A DNA stretch of 64,000 bases from NCBI GenBank assembly GCA_004794785.1, contig SJOL01007403.1, positions 480,952-544,951 on the forward strand, read 5' to 3'. This document shows, one piece after another, positions 22,901 through 33,310 of the stretch; position 1 is the first letter of the stretch; each line of letters begins with the position of its first letter. The notes under the pieces were generated by a model. The model saw only the letters and a list, made by a program, of their open reading frames with translations. It had not been told where the DNA came from and made no database searches. The translations under genes were made by a program, and so were the position numbers. This stretch comes from Opisthorchis felineus (Eukaryota; Platyhelminthes; Trematoda; Opisthorchiida; Opisthorchiidae).

Positions 22901-23504
22901 TCGGAAGTATTCGTTAACCCTTACCCACATTCGGATCCGGATAGGTGAGTTTTGCATATAAACGAATCAAGCACAGTATCGATCCGCTACTTGTGCTTTC
23001 TAACACGTTTTTATTGACAAACTACTGCAGAATGTTTTAGGCATTCGCCCCCCCCCCTTTGAAATATCAATGTAGTCCTACGATGATGCAAGTGAAACCC
23101 TTATGTCGAAGGAGGTATCAAATCTTCAGAATATTCCACCTGAATTGTCATCCAATCTGTTTTGCTTGATGATTGAGAGTAGTAAGGGTACTAGTCGTTT
23201 GAAGTTTTCACTTAAGTTAGCTTTATTCATATTTGAAGGAAGTCCTTCAGATCCACCCTGTTTCTTCGTGTACACAATCGATTTCTCGAAACAACGCTCT
23301 TCTGGCGGTTTTCTTTCCAGGTGGACTGCCAAGCTCTTTCTACAACCGCTGTACAATATGAAAGTTCTATACATTGCAATTACTCTAGTATGTGTCTGTG
23401 TCCTGTTGGTCATCATCATCAGTATCCTTCAGTGTTTGGAAGTACGCGAGGACCATAAAGAGAAACAGAAAGAAGCACAACGCTTTCATTTCGATGCAAT
23501 GTGA
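4501..23504 (+). CDS. ITFG1: ITFG1/TIP (LINKIN) family FG-GAP repeat membrane protein, complete, ten coding exons
   Basis: Type I membrane protein of the T-cell immunomodulatory protein/LINKIN family, linked in other animals to cell adhesion during collective migration. Exons: 4501-4969, 7720-7846, 9287-9384, 12982-13143, 13714-13811, 14686-15018, 17872-17970, 21549-21803, 22862-22944, 23321-23504. They sum to 1908 nt, 635 residues (human about 612), with every phase joining. Residues 1-23 look like a signal peptide. FG-GAP/Asp-rich loops lie at about D56-D60, D119-D123, D175-D179, D224-D232, D284-D292 and D359-D367. One transmembrane helix spans about 590-611. The cytoplasmic tail ends RFHFDAM, the hallmark C terminus of the family. 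I chose the ATG at 4501 because an acceptor ends at 4492 and a signal peptide follows. In-frame ATG 4471 would fall in the removed sequence. No convincing polyadenylation signal was seen in the first kilobase after the stop. Confidence 0.93.
5576..5683. repeat. Nested inverted repeat (foldback, MITE-like)
   Basis: The outer arms ACGTGA...GGAGTGAATCA (5576-5593) and TGATTCACTCC...TCACGT (5658-5683) are inverted copies, with an insertion in the right arm. An inner near-perfect palindrome pairs CATCAGTGTT (5631-5640) with AACACTGATG (5642-5651) around one base. A CATCATCATC run sits between. It would fold as one long hairpin. No coding content. Confidence 0.6.
5945..6210 (+). repeat. Dispersed repeat family B, copy 1
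   Basis: Matches about 56945-57212 over roughly 200 bases. Landmarks are CAGTT-AA, then CCACAAGCGGCTGGT-AGC, then TCA-TC-TTCAATCAC, then CACATCACG-TGTCAC-TGT. The start (TTTTGGAATTTTTTCTCG) matches copy 2 right behind it at 6288. It may be a SINE or a LINE untranslated end; it codes for nothing I recognise. Confidence 0.6.
6288..6430 (+). repeat. Dispersed repeat family B, copy 2
   Basis: Partial copy in the same direction, about 80 bases after copy 1. It shares the opening TTTGGAATTTTTCCTCG block and the following GCCGAAAAACTGAGAAG-TTGTAC-GTTGTTTC-TC block with the copies near 32.1 and 57.0 kb. Confidence 0.5.
7720..7846 (+). CDS. ITFG1: ITFG1 exon 2 (third FG-GAP loop)
   Basis: Acceptor TTTCCTTAG; encodes residues 157-198 including LICDLNSDAVADIFGE, which aligns with the family's MDFNGDxIPDIFG loop. 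Donor GTAGGC follows GGAGG. Phase 1 in, phase 2 out. Confidence 0.88.
7847..9286 (+). other. ITFG1 intron 2
   Basis: A 1440-bp intron ending CTCTAACACAG. I see no recognisable element in it. Confidence 0.65.
9287..9384 (+). CDS. ITFG1: ITFG1 exon 3 (fourth FG-GAP loop, first half)
   Basis: Encodes residues 199-231, ending YSAFGDINGDTIP. The loop is completed by D232 at the junction with exon 4, giving INGDTIPDIVVL. Donor GTAAGT. Confidence 0.88.
9385..12981 (+). other. ITFG1 intron 3
   Basis: A 3.6-kb intron. It holds a 146-codon minus-strand open frame at 11672-12112 that matches nothing I recognise. I see no LINE signature or tandem array. Confidence 0.6.
12982..13143 (+). CDS. ITFG1: ITFG1 exon 4
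   Basis: Encodes residues 232-285: DIVVLVGESGNLKF onward, ending GLFVLGDF. It is the middle of the propeller-like FG-GAP region. Acceptor CGAATTTCAG, donor GTAGGT; phase 1 at both ends. Confidence 0.88.
13144..13713 (+). other. ITFG1 intron 4
   Basis: A 570-bp T-rich intron ending CCCCTTCAG. No other feature seen. Confidence 0.7.
13714..13811 (+). CDS. ITFG1: ITFG1 exon 5 (fifth FG-GAP loop)
   Basis: Encodes residues 286-318. DSDGMMDLLLPACTTINC matches the conserved family segment with an Asp loop followed by LLPxC and a second Cys, probably a disulphide pair. The donor is a weak GTTCGT after CAG. Confidence 0.88.
13812..14685 (+). other. ITFG1 intron 5
   Basis: An 874-bp intron from GTTCGT to TTTTCCAAG. 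It is pyrimidine-rich near its 3' end. No other feature seen. Confidence 0.65.
14686..15018 (+). CDS. ITFG1: ITFG1 exon 6 (sixth FG-GAP loop)
   Basis: Longest internal exon, residues 319-429, phase 0 at both ends. Contains WSLAQTPSDD and GPTLGDFDLDGKPDVGLGL (D359-D367). Acceptor TTTTCCAAG, donor GTGACT after AAG. Confidence 0.88.
15019..17871 (+). other. ITFG1 intron 6, carrying an antisense LINE
   Basis: A 2853-bp intron, GTGACT to TTCTCATCTAG. About 1.8 kb of it is the minus-strand retrotransposon described separately. The first 850 bases show nothing I can name. Confidence 0.7.
15870..17640 (-). mobile_element. Decayed non-LTR retrotransposon (LINE), antisense to ITFG1
   Basis: Read on the minus strand, the landmarks of a fluke-type LINE reverse transcriptase come in the right order. 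First an RRLERCYEQFQKQFSWPP linker block (about 17480-17410), then a PPSTTEVRREI block. Next come an HRGIS-like block (about 16910), CPLSPFPFNFAIDVLLE (about 16560-16510), NMQFAPE near 16390, an IEKARAA block near 16235, and a decayed CLR/LGHVLRM-type C-terminal block at 16090-15900. Stops and frameshifts are frequent and no YADD box is readable, so it cannot be active. RTE-like or CR1-like membership cannot be decided by eye. Confidence 0.8.
17872..17970 (+). CDS. ITFG1: ITFG1 exon 7
   Basis: Encodes residues 430-462. GVFDVFVVSVDEVD is the degenerate last Asp-loop repeat, followed by NDHYFVK, which matches the family's DAYFVK. Phase 0 at both ends; donor GTGAGT. Confidence 0.88.
18330..19455 (+). 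mobile_element. Decayed LINE, reverse transcriptase C-terminal half plus 3' tail
   Basis: Plus-strand remnants of one reverse-transcriptase frame. TQSGVR followed by PFSPFLFNFVIDAI lies at about 18405-18475. LVDLVYADDFVLVFE, with the YADD catalytic box, lies at about 18529-18573. CETW lies near 18860, GWCRRI near 18941-18958, and a GG-Q-WQRGMKE-like block near 19140-19170. The 3' region then reads CGTCGGGTGGCAT at 19386, AAAGGGTGCTACAGCTGA at 19415-19432, and a TTA microsatellite at 19434-19452. Internal stops and frameshifts show it is dead. Confidence 0.82.
19434..19452 (+). repeat. (ATT)n tail of the LINE copy
   Basis: Short trinucleotide run directly after the conserved 3' end block, as expected for a LINE that primes on a simple-repeat tail. 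Confidence 0.7.
21549..21803 (+). CDS. ITFG1: ITFG1 exon 8 (Cys-containing ectodomain segment)
   Basis: Encodes residues 463-547. VTVLNGLCASAENC aligns with the family's VIVLSGLCSNDC. The exon continues with a Gly/Ser-rich stretch and LQLPSMRYGLGPFASYVERL, matching LQLPYxxLGLGRxANF. Phase 0 at both ends. Confidence 0.9.
21804..22861 (+). other. ITFG1 intron 8
   Basis: A 1058-bp intron, GTGAGT to CTCGTTTCAG. No recognisable element. Confidence 0.7.
22862..22944 (+). CDS. ITFG1: ITFG1 exon 9
   Basis: Encodes residues 548-574, LLRTFSIFGLIPNSEVFVNP onward, ending YPHSDPDR. This matches the family's IIPNSQLxVIPYPH just before the membrane. Phase 2 donor GTGAGT. Confidence 0.9.
22945..23320 (+). 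other. ITFG1 intron 9
   Basis: The shortest ITFG1 intron, 376 bp, with a run of 11 C at 23048-23058. Ends TTTTCTTTCCAG. Confidence 0.8.
23321..23504 (+). CDS. ITFG1: ITFG1 exon 10 (transmembrane helix and tail)
   Basis: Encodes residues 575-635. WTAKLFLQP is the juxtamembrane block and VLYIAITLVCVCVLLVIII the transmembrane helix. A charged tail follows, ending RFHFDAM, then TGA at 23502-23504. Confidence 0.93.
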
Positions 23505-25749
23505 TGCATGGATTCGCACCCGTGTAGACGTGATCCTGCGTTTGGCTGTGATAACTTCGTCGATTCTCACCTCTTCTGCCCCTCCTGCATTCAACTTTGA
23601 ATGACGTTCTTTTGTTTTGATGTCATCAGTGTCTTCGCTAACGCCGTTGCTCGTTTTTTGTTCCACTGGTGGGTATTTTACTCACATTCTGTGGCCACGA
23701 CTATTTCCAGGCAACACGCATCTTTTTCTTCAGCATGTCGATCCGTGTATTTTGTCCTCTACTGTGCCTGACGATTTAAGATATGAAGTTACTCATCCCC
23801 CTGAACCCCTTCACTGATGTACTATTGATATGCCCTTTCAAGTTGTTTACTCGTTTTCATGACCGGGTTTTCTAAGACATGCATGAGGATGCATGCGATT
23901 TTGCGGAATTTAGTTTATGATGACAGTTCTTTGTTGAGAGCTATCTGGTTCCGATTTCAGTTTGGTGTGCACCTCACCGCTGCTTTCTTCCAACACACCT
24001 GGACAATGCATCGTGAAGGTTACTGTATGTGCGCCATGTTTTCTTGCTGGTTGTTGTTATGTCAAGGCTATGAGTGAGCAGTTTAACAAGTTTTTCAACA
24101 CACCTAAACGTATTCCTCAGGGAAACCCTTTTTCATGGACCTGTTCGCTTAGATAAGAAATGTGTGGCTTCCTGTGATAGTTGCCGAACTATCTGTCCTC
24201 GCTAAGGATCATCAGATAGGGATGGTAGATGATTCCGTAATTTTTCGATTCTTATGATAAGAGAAAGGCAGAAAGATTAATGCAACAGTGTGAGGACGTG
24301 TACTTCGTAGGGCTGATTAAACAGAAAGGTGACACTCAGACAAGGATAACTAACTACCGTGGTAGTAGTCTTTTCGACCCTATTCGTGATCTCATTTTCT
24401 TCCGTTTACTGGGATTTACACAGCTATGAATTCCTTTGGGTACAAGGATTGGCTCAAGGCAAAGCAATGATGGTGTTAGAGGTGTCATTTGACAGGCACG
24501 CTATACAGGCAAATACGTGTTGGAGAGCTGGTGACTGATGGATCAGTTATGATACCCGACATCAGAATCGCCAACAGTATCAGTCAGGTTTACTCGATTG
24601 CATTGAGCAGATGCCTGAAGTGAGGTTGTGCTGTGGATGTCATTTGGGGAGATTTCGTTAGCATATAGAACACAACGTTTTTATGGAAAGGAAGCAAAGT
24701 CCGCACGTCTCCAAGGCATTCGTCATGCTTCCGGTCTAGAAAACGAGCTTAGGAGTTAGCCGAATTGCAATAGTTGATGTGCGTTTTGCACACGACCGGT
24801 CGGTCGCCCTCAGTCCCACCGGAATGAATTTGTTTCTTCAAACTAGAAGTGTTGATTAGTGTCCTTGTTGTTCTCATAGCTTATAAGGAGGGTTAGGCAA
24901 TCGCAATACTCTTCGGCTTTTAACATGGGTTACCGTGGTCTCACATCAAAGCGACTAACACAACTGTTTTTTCGCTGAAAACACTGCCTATCCTACTTTT
25001 TGTACTTGCTTCGACGGATAATACCAGAAGAAATCTTGAATGCTTGGTGTAGGATTAGCTACCACTTGAAGAGGTACGTGCAAGTGGTGTACCATTTTGC
25101 TTCAAACGTCGTTTCGGCCGGCGAGACTGCTCCGGATATCCAATGCCGTTGAATATATGTGCCCGCAACGTAGCAATTGTCACCCGCGTAAACTCGAATT
25201 AGATAAGAGGAAGAAATGTCTTGTGATGAGATGCTGTATTGGCAGTCGACTGACTAACCAACGTTATTGACGTAAGGTACTTTCAGTATTCTCGGGGAAT
25301 AAGTCAGTCATTTTGGGAACCAAAAAGTTCCTCGGTTCTTGGGATTTGATTCCTCGAAAGGGATCATATTCAAAGCTCTTTGTACCGCCAAAAATTTCAC
25401 TTACTTTTGGAAAATGCACTGGTGGGACGGCGTCTTTTAGATTAATATAATCGCCATTGCAGTTCCCATACAGCGGAAGTGGTTGTGCTTCTGTAGACCT
25501 CTGCGTTACGTGGACCTACCCAAGGATAAAATACCCATCCTGGAGGATCTGCTGGTGTCCAACGAGTGTAGACTCTTTGATCCTAAGACAATTGAGCGGG
25601 AAGCTTTCCTGTATAGGGGAGATGTAACCAGTGGTACATCCAAATATTATCGAACTACAAAGTGGCCTTTAGTTCATTTTTGTTGTCACCGTGGACAGCC
25701 TTGCACCAGCAGTATTTGCCAGTGAGCAACTGTCTTACAGAAGAGTACT
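23505..25749. other. Intergenic DNA downstream of ITFG1
   Basis: No supported exon. The ITFG1 3' UTR must lie at the start, but no AATAAA is seen in the first kilobase (an ATTAAA lies at 24316). A stretch at 24260-24650 on the plus strand has weak hints of LINE reverse-transcriptase text (NYRG near 24350) that I could not confirm. Confidence 0.4.
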
Positions 25750-26100
25750 TATCAAATGGAGCGGAAGAATATGTAGGAAGGAATCGAGGGTCCAACAGTA
25801 TCACAGTTCCATTTATACATCATGCTGTGTACAAAAAATGAAATATCTGGACAGATGCCATCAAGTGACGGCCATTGTGGCTTGAAGTTTCTTCTACTGG
25901 CTTAACCAATTCTAGTTTGAGAGCCAGGAAACTGCCCGAGGTCCTGATGGAGAGGAAGATTCTGACCTCACAATGTTTCGTCCCAAACTGGCTTGGGCAA
26001 CCTGGCAGTATCCTAGCTCTCGTGCTTCCTTCGGGTGGCATGGCAGTTAGGCTCCAAAAGGGTGCTACAACTGAACATCCCAAACTGGAAGACCACGAAA
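25750..26100 (+). mobile_element. 3' end of a second copy of the sense LINE family
   Basis: About 26026-26080 shares with 19379-19432 the string CTTC-GTCGGGTGGCAT (one base differs), then GCAG-TAG, then AAAGGGTGCTACA-CTGA. The preceding 150 bases correspond loosely to the end of the reverse-transcriptase frame (AGATGCCA near 25854). It has no TTA tail. It is a truncated dead copy. Confidence 0.65.
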
Positions 26101-29100
26101 TATGTATCCCCAACCCAGTGTCTCTTTACCTGAGAGACGCGACCCCAGGAGAGTAAATCTTGAGTCATCCCAGGTTCCACTTGTCAAGAATATGGTAAAT
26201 CTCTTCATCATTAAAGTGATTCATGGGTGTTTTGTCTCATCAAACCTGTTACCTCAGCTCAGGTATCAGTCTCACCCTACAACTTATCCAAGTCGTATCG
26301 GTGTAAATACTGACACCGGAATTTAGACGCCATTCCCGGTTGAAAAAAAACTGGACGTAAGCACGTGATTCCAACATTGCCAAAAGTTTAGTCGGAAGTA
26401 AAGGAAGTCATGCCCCAGTTAAAGGTAACTCAGGTATATTTAGATTTAACCGTGTACACAGTAAATTTTGCCACTTGATGGAACCATCAAGAAGCATCGG
26501 ATTCAGCAAACTTTGCCAACATCGATTGTGCAAATTTGGTGGTGCGATATTCATAGGCGTAAATGGCGCTTATATGTTGTGCCGAAACATACCGTTTCGT
26601 CATTTTCGCCGGAATTATTGCTCTCATTCGATGGTACTTCATGAAACCCGAATGCAGGAAACTGAGTTAATTCAGTGAGAGTTGCAATCGTTATCCAACC
26701 GGTGCAGGTATTGCAGTTTCTAAATCGGGTGAATTGTTGTCATCTTTCGCTTATCAAGCGAGTTAGAGTTCTCCAGCAAACTTGACTCCTGGTACACACG
26801 CTCAGTTTGAAACTAATCTCTAGCTCCTTCAACGTAAACAGTTTTCGTTGAGTGGAATTATGGGTGCAGGTGTTGCATCTTATACTATTAAATATGTACT
26901 ATTATTATATATGCTGCATTGCTATTTGGAAGAATTGAGAAAGCTCTGGCAAAGCAGAACAATATCGAGTTTGCAGCTTATACAAGTATATGATACGTTA
27001 AGTTCGGTACGTGGACACGTTGTTTGAAATGTCAACGGATCGATTCGGCACAGAAATTGAGGTCGTCTAGTTTAGAACATATGTGCTTCACTAAAAACAG
27101 CAGAGCCCACTGTGAATAACACTGATCTAAAATACAGTACTCTGGTGGGCTGTCAGTGGATTGCAACAGAGTTTTCTTCGGTTTTTTGCTACCTAGTGAA
27201 TCCTGTGAACTTTAGGTTCGCTGTGAGAGGAAATGGGCGATCAGGTTTGCACGAGAGTCTGGACCAGAACCTAGCAAGCTCAGGACGGATCACCCAACAA
27301 TCATAACCATGGAAAATGACTTTGTTCGATGATGACTCGTAATGAGTTCCGGCACATCAAATACTCAATGAAGTATTTTTCCAACCTCCATCTTAACCTC
27401 GGTTGACATTTCAAAAATATAAAAATCAGAGTAGCCAGCGGACATTTTTGGAGCTCACACTACTGTCAATTTTTGGGAGGCCGACAAGCCGAAATTGTGT
27501 GCAACAATGTACTGACTCAAGATCTGAAACATCACAGTGTACGAGATGAGTGACAGTATGCAGCACAGTTGTTAGTGCAAAAACTAATGCATGCCTTCCT
27601 GTGTCCGGTCGAGTTTTGGTTGCATTAAACTTCAGAGCACCACTCCTGGGACAACGCGTCGACATTTTAAATTTCCTTTCTCAATATAGCTACTAGCGAG
27701 TTTGCCGTACTGTAGTCAGCCATTTACCTACTGATAAACCACGGAGCACAATTTGAGAAACAAGTTGTATTGTGGTTCGGTTGCAGCAACCAGCCATGCC
27801 CTGTACTTATTTAGTCAAAGTTATAATGGAACAGTCGTGCACCTTGAATAACCTTCTAAAAGTTTTTGGGCATCTGTCTGGCCAGCGACCTATTAATGAG
27901 TTTGTCTGAGTCAGTGCTGACTATACGGGATCCGAATGCACCATCCCTTAGCTGGGGAGCACTGCATTTTTCAAAGTATTGAAATTAGTCTCATTATCGG
28001 ATGAACCATTGCCATTAGCTGAATGAGTACTTACCTATAATTCAGCTCCCACCAATACGCGATGACACTTTCTTTGCCTGTCAGATTTTACGTAGATGGT
28101 TTCGACAGGATGGTAAAATTTGAATCGGTGGGAAAAGTACGTCTGGATTGGGCCTTCAGGAATACAGAAGTTTCGTCCAACCAGAGCGAAGTGGTCTGTG
28201 TCCACAGTAACCCCGATGTACAATTTAGAAACATTGTCAACTGGACAGCCTACTATTCGTTTTAAGTTAAGCGAGTTCTTACTGACTGCAAGCTCGGCAG
28301 ATTGTATTGCACAATGAGACGATGTGTTCAAGACTGTGCTTTATCTACCAATACCCCCACCAGAACTTTGGACACTGTTGAGTTCGGAGGTAAAATGTAC
28401 AGGTATGACTGCTATGGCACGTTACGAATCCCACTTTCTGTATGAACTAGAGCGAAATTAACGTTAACTTACGAATGGTAATGGAGGCTTAAGAAGGTCT
28501 CACCCACACATTAGATTTACTGCGAAGACCATTTTAATAGTAGCGAAATTCCGCAGCCAACCCTGGATGACACCTCCAGAGTCATGTTTTCTTCAGTCTC
28601 TGTATAAACAGGCCCTGACCGATAAAATTGTCTGAGCAAGAGTGAGGTAACGGATGCGGTACCCAGTTTGCTCTTACTACTCCCTAAATTATAAGTAGCC
28701 AATGGGCAAATCAGTAAACATAAACTGGCAGTCCACTGAGGGACCGTCGCACATCGTGCGTCGTAGAAAAAAGCATGCCAGTCCTTGAATCCTTTTCTGC
28801 ACAGTTTCTGTCATACTGGAGAAAGCCGGTGTCAGTTTTCGTGACCCGCTCAAAAATGCTGATTGCATGGTGATTCGAAGTCAGCTACAGGAATGTTTGA
28901 GGTGTTACAAAACACAGTGTTGAGATAAGCGTCTTCTCACCACATGGTCCACTGAAAGATACAGTATGAAGTTTGAGTAAATGGCCTGAAACCATGATCC
29001 ATGTTATGGGTATCATATCATCTCGTGAACTACATACTATCTCATTTGGAACGTATCAACAAAGTATCAAGCAAGCCCTCCTTAGATAACTGAACTGTTC

Positions 29101-30027
29101 AGCCCGATCAAACAATAACTTATAGGGAACTTAACGTACCTATCATTCGTCTACAAAAGGTGCAAATCGAGTGCACGATCTTCATCCAAATCATGCCTGA
29201 TATATCATAATGAAACTTTAAAAATCTATTTCTTGCATGCATTTCTACAGAACAATATGTTTTTACCAACCTTGTACTATTGCACAGAAGAATAACTGTC
29301 GTTTTTGTTACAACCTACCGAGGTGAAACTAAAAGTTGTATTTGTTTGAAAGTAAGGAGCGCACCATTGTTTTAACGTGTCCTTTTTTGTGTGTGGTGTA
29401 AATAAAACCATCCAGTGGGAAACTCCCTTGTGAAGCAAGCACATTCGCCACTATGCGTTCGATAGCAATTTACGAGCGCAATAATTCATTCCTTGAGATG
29501 TAAGGTGCTCCCCAACGAATGTTATGAAAACAATGATGTCAGCGTTTGTGTATGGTAATCGAAATAAAGTTGGTTCTTTTACGTGCCCATTCTGTGGATA
29601 AATGTTTCCACGAATACCATTAATTCCGTGCTTTGGGTGAAAATAGATAGTCCACCGACGACGTGGGTCGATACAACGAGATGCAACTAACTGAGCAAGT
29701 AAATGTGTAATTCAATGGGGTAATGAGTGAACGAGCGGGCGTGCGCACGAGATAGTAAATAAGCAGGCAAACAAACAAGTAGTTAAGTAAGCAGGTAAAT
29801 GATTCAGTGGCTAATTTACCGGAATCAGCTCAGGAGTCTCAGGGAAACTACCTTTGATTTAACATAACGGTGTTGTAGTGTTAGTCCTACGTGAAGCAGA
29901 TTTAAGTAAAAATAACTGATTACTGAGAGATGAGGCTGGCCGGAACGAACCCACATCTTCATAAGCTGATGCACCGATCCCACGTGATAAGCTTGAGTTA
30001 TATTTTCTGAGAATAGTCACCTTACAG
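26101..30027. other. Gene-poor stretch
   Basis: Mostly unstructured sequence with short open frames only. A 98-codon minus-strand frame (28035-28331) overlaps a 67-codon plus-strand frame. Neither has a recognisable domain or good splice context. AATAAA hexamers at 29401 and 29563 have no coding frame before them. A simple AAGTAAGCAGGTAAAT-type repeat lies at about 29750-29805. Confidence 0.45.
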
Positions 30028-30298
30028 ATGTTCTATTCCAATTCCGATGGACATTTCGAACTTAGAACGTGGCCAGTCGTTAGGTATGGCAGGTCACATA
30101 CTTTTTCTATGGCGTAAAATCAAAGATACGTTTATCCAGAAGGCTTTACGAAGTGAAATTATTTCACGAAAATCTAGCAGATTTGGAATGTACTACTCAA
30201 ACAGTACCAACAGCTTCGATTTTTCTAATACCATCCCAAATGAAACACAAAGCGGCCTCTCTCAGTTGGAGAATAACGAAAACCAAAGATTCAGCTAG
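30028..30298 (+). CDS. Possible terminal exon of an unidentified gene
   Basis: A good acceptor (CACCTTACAG, ending 30027) opens a frame of 89 complete codons ending in TAG at 30296-30298. An ATTAAA lies at 30317-30322. The peptide includes MDISNLERGQSLGMAGHILF and a polar Ser/Asn-rich tail ending NENQRFS. The composition looks like a cytoplasmic C-terminal tail, but there is no domain and no upstream exon that I can attach. It could be chance. Confidence 0.3.
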
Positions 30299-33200
30299 GA
30301 TTCGGGTAAACCACCCATTAAAACCAAATTAGTATGCGAGTGAGGCTTTTTGAAATTATCAATCATTTCCTGATCCCTCTACTTACAAACAGACAAGACG
30401 CCAAACGCCCGAAACGGTGAACTCATCCTGCAACATTGTGGTCATTGACTTATTCGTTAAATGTGACTGTTTCACATTTCGAGAATGATCTTTACCTTGG
30501 AGTGGCTTTTAACTAGATAGAAAGAATTTGTTTATAAACTGAGCATTTGCCTTGCCATATGCTGCGTGTTCTTATGCCAATGCCAGTTTAGTAACTTACT
30601 TGGCACCAATTCAATAGATGCGATTTTGTTTCTACCCGCGTATCGCACCCTTTCCCAACTGAATAACTAGTGAGCCCTCGTCAATAAAGCTTACTTTATT
30701 CACAAAATACTTTGACACAAACTGTTGGTTTATCATGTTTCAAATATCCCATCTCTGCAAATCTCAAAGTTTCAATAGACTGGACTGAAACCCTAAGACA
30801 ATGTGGCATTCTTAGCGGTTCCGTTGTTAGAACCACCATTCCATCACGTACTAATCAGATCTTACAAACGGATCGCTTCTAAACCCAATTTTGTTGACTT
30901 TCAACCAAAATGAAGCAGACCAATACTTTTCATTTTTTCATCATTCACTTCACTGAGATTTAGCATGCCAAGGAACGCAACAGGTACCGAGTTTCATTAA
31001 ATACCTTTGGACATCTCAAATCCCCAAGTTTGGTCGAAACACCTAATTTAACCCGAGTTAATCACGTGCTTCACTGTTGACGGATAAACTCTAGGATAAT
31101 ATGTTAGTGCGGTAAGCACGTTCTCGTTTGTTAAAGTGGTTGAGCAGATCTAGAAATGAAATATCCAAGTCGTCCTCCGAATGAGTTTTATTTCACAATA
31201 CGCGCAGAGATAATGTGATAGGGAAGCCACTGACGCTTGACTTCAAGAGTGAACTGATTCCGATTTGAGAGGTGATCAGTGTCGAAACGTGCGGACGTCA
31301 GGTGTTAACGACTGTGGTCTGAAGTTGAGTGAGTAAAGCAGGTCCAACATCTGTAAGTATACATTGGAGGTGCTGTGTCCCACCGCAGCTATTTGTAGGA
31401 GTCAATCTAAAGGTTGCTGGCTGATAGAGACTGGATAAAGAGTAAGTTTATTTGACTTGCAGGCGATGGGTGCTTCGGATTTTAGGAGTCTTTGGAGAAA
31501 TAGTTATTGAGCGTAGAACACACAGCAATGATGTGAAAATACACAACTGAATTGCGATAGAGTTCAGTGCGCACGTTCTCTACCTTTACAGAAAATTTGC
31601 CAAGCCCAGGATCCAGCGTTTCTGTTTCGTGTCGGTTCTAGAGATGTTTTCCACAAATGACAATTTGGAAGATTGAAAAGTAATCCTTGTAATGGTGGTC
31701 TTATTGGCAGGATTACTATAAAATAGGCTATCCGAGAGGCAGATTTAACAAACCAGTGATCATTGTTATGAGGCTTTCAGCGCAAACCATCAGGAGTGGT
31801 TGTTGGCCCTGTGAGCCCTATGTGAAGAGTTTTTACCAAATCTCGCAGATATTTTCACACCGTACGACTATGCAACTTCCGACACATTCAGAAAGAGACT
31901 ATTGAGGCCAACGGAAAACGGCCGTCTGGTGTGCACATGATTCGGGCAGGTCAGTCAAACATTATCAATATCTCTCGAGACTACAACTAAAAAACCTTGC
32001 ATCGAATCTAACTGCAGTGACTGGTGTGTTCCATTGAGCAATCACTTATTCTGGAGCAGTTTTCAGCCTGGTTGATAATGGAACAGAAAAATTTGTCAGT
32101 TGAGTTTTCATCCCGCCATTAAGGCCAATCTATGCTGAAAAGCTGGAAAATATTACACGGCTGTTTCATGCTTATAGGGAATCAGCAGATGAACATCGAC
32201 TAAAGAGTAGTGTGATTAGCTCTCATTTAGGCAGGATATAGGGCAGCTCACCCTTCAATCAGAGAAACGATACTAGGTGGTTAAATATTTAATGTCTCAT
32301 TGAGTGATGACTTATCTTATGGAAGTTTCATTTACCTTGTGAAATTGTTCTTCCCACGACCGTGAGGAGTAAAATTTTTGACAGGGCTTAAGGCCAGAAA
32401 ATAAATGAAACAACCAACAGTACCTAGGCATGATACCAAGGAGTGTCACTTAAGTGGTATTCGATAAGCAAGCAAGTGTAATTCAGTACAACTTGTCCAC
32501 ATAGTGCATATAGACAAGACGTAGGTGCAGAAGGCAGTCCGGTTTTGTAATTCTGATAAGATGAAGAAGTTCAGTGAGACGGTTTAACAAACAAAACAAG
32601 GAGATTCACTGTTTTTATATTCCTATTGATCAACCACTCTGACATCTGGACGTTTTGGATGTATGACAAAATTTGCATGCTCATTGAACAAGTTACAGGA
32701 TTCTGAGTAATATGCTTTCCACTGGGCTATAGAGCATGTCCTACAGATAGTTACTGCAATCCGCATTGTTGGAAATTCGCGAATATCGCCACGATGAACA
32801 TTCTGAAGTAGAGTCTGTTTTGCCGCAAATTCGAAACCCATCTTTCCACAGCTGGGTCCACCTGTTGTCCTAATATCGCACGACGACAGCTTTTCGGCTA
32901 TTTTTTTCTGTTCACAAAACTGAACTTATGGTTGGCGCATTCAGTGTGGGGTGAAAGTGTGTCTGGTTTTTAAAATTACAATGAAACGCAATAACGACCA
33001 CAAATGTCATAGAGGGCTCGATGGCTCAGTATCACCTAGTGACAGAATTGTGCTTTCACTTCTGTAATTGATTTCCATTCGTCGCGAGGACGAAACGGGG
33101 GATCACGTCTATCATATAACACAGCATTGATGGCGTTAAATATATCCATCTAAAACTCCTGGAACTAGCGGTCGTTACTCACAATTTTATACAAAAAGAC

Positions 33201-33310
33201 TAAACATCCATGTTTGTCTAGGTAAAACTCGTTTTGTGGCCTGCTTCGTTAAATTTCGTTACGCGTGGAATTCTACCTTACTTGAAGTGTTCTGGTTCTT
33301 ACCAATCTCC
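30299..33310. other. Gene-poor stretch before the assembly gap
   Basis: No supported gene. One copy of repeat family B lies at about 32085-32190. AATAAA at 30684 and other sites lack a coding frame. Confidence 0.45.
32085..32190 (+). repeat. Dispersed repeat family B, partial copy 3
   Basis: CTATGCTGAAAAGCTGGAAA, then TTACACGGCTGTTTCATGC-TATAGGGAA, matches the middle of the copies at 6.0-6.4 kb and 57.0 kb, again on the plus strand. Confidence 0.5.

Noticed and set aside
24260..24650. Possible LINE reverse-transcriptase N-terminal half
   Set aside because: Only isolated hints (NYRG near 24350 and a Q-Q-G-like stretch near 24570). The order and spacing were not convincing enough to annotate.
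32990..33110. tRNA-like or SINE promoter-like words (GGGCTCGATGGCTCAGT)
   Set aside because: No cloverleaf could be drawn and no matching box B was found at the right distance.
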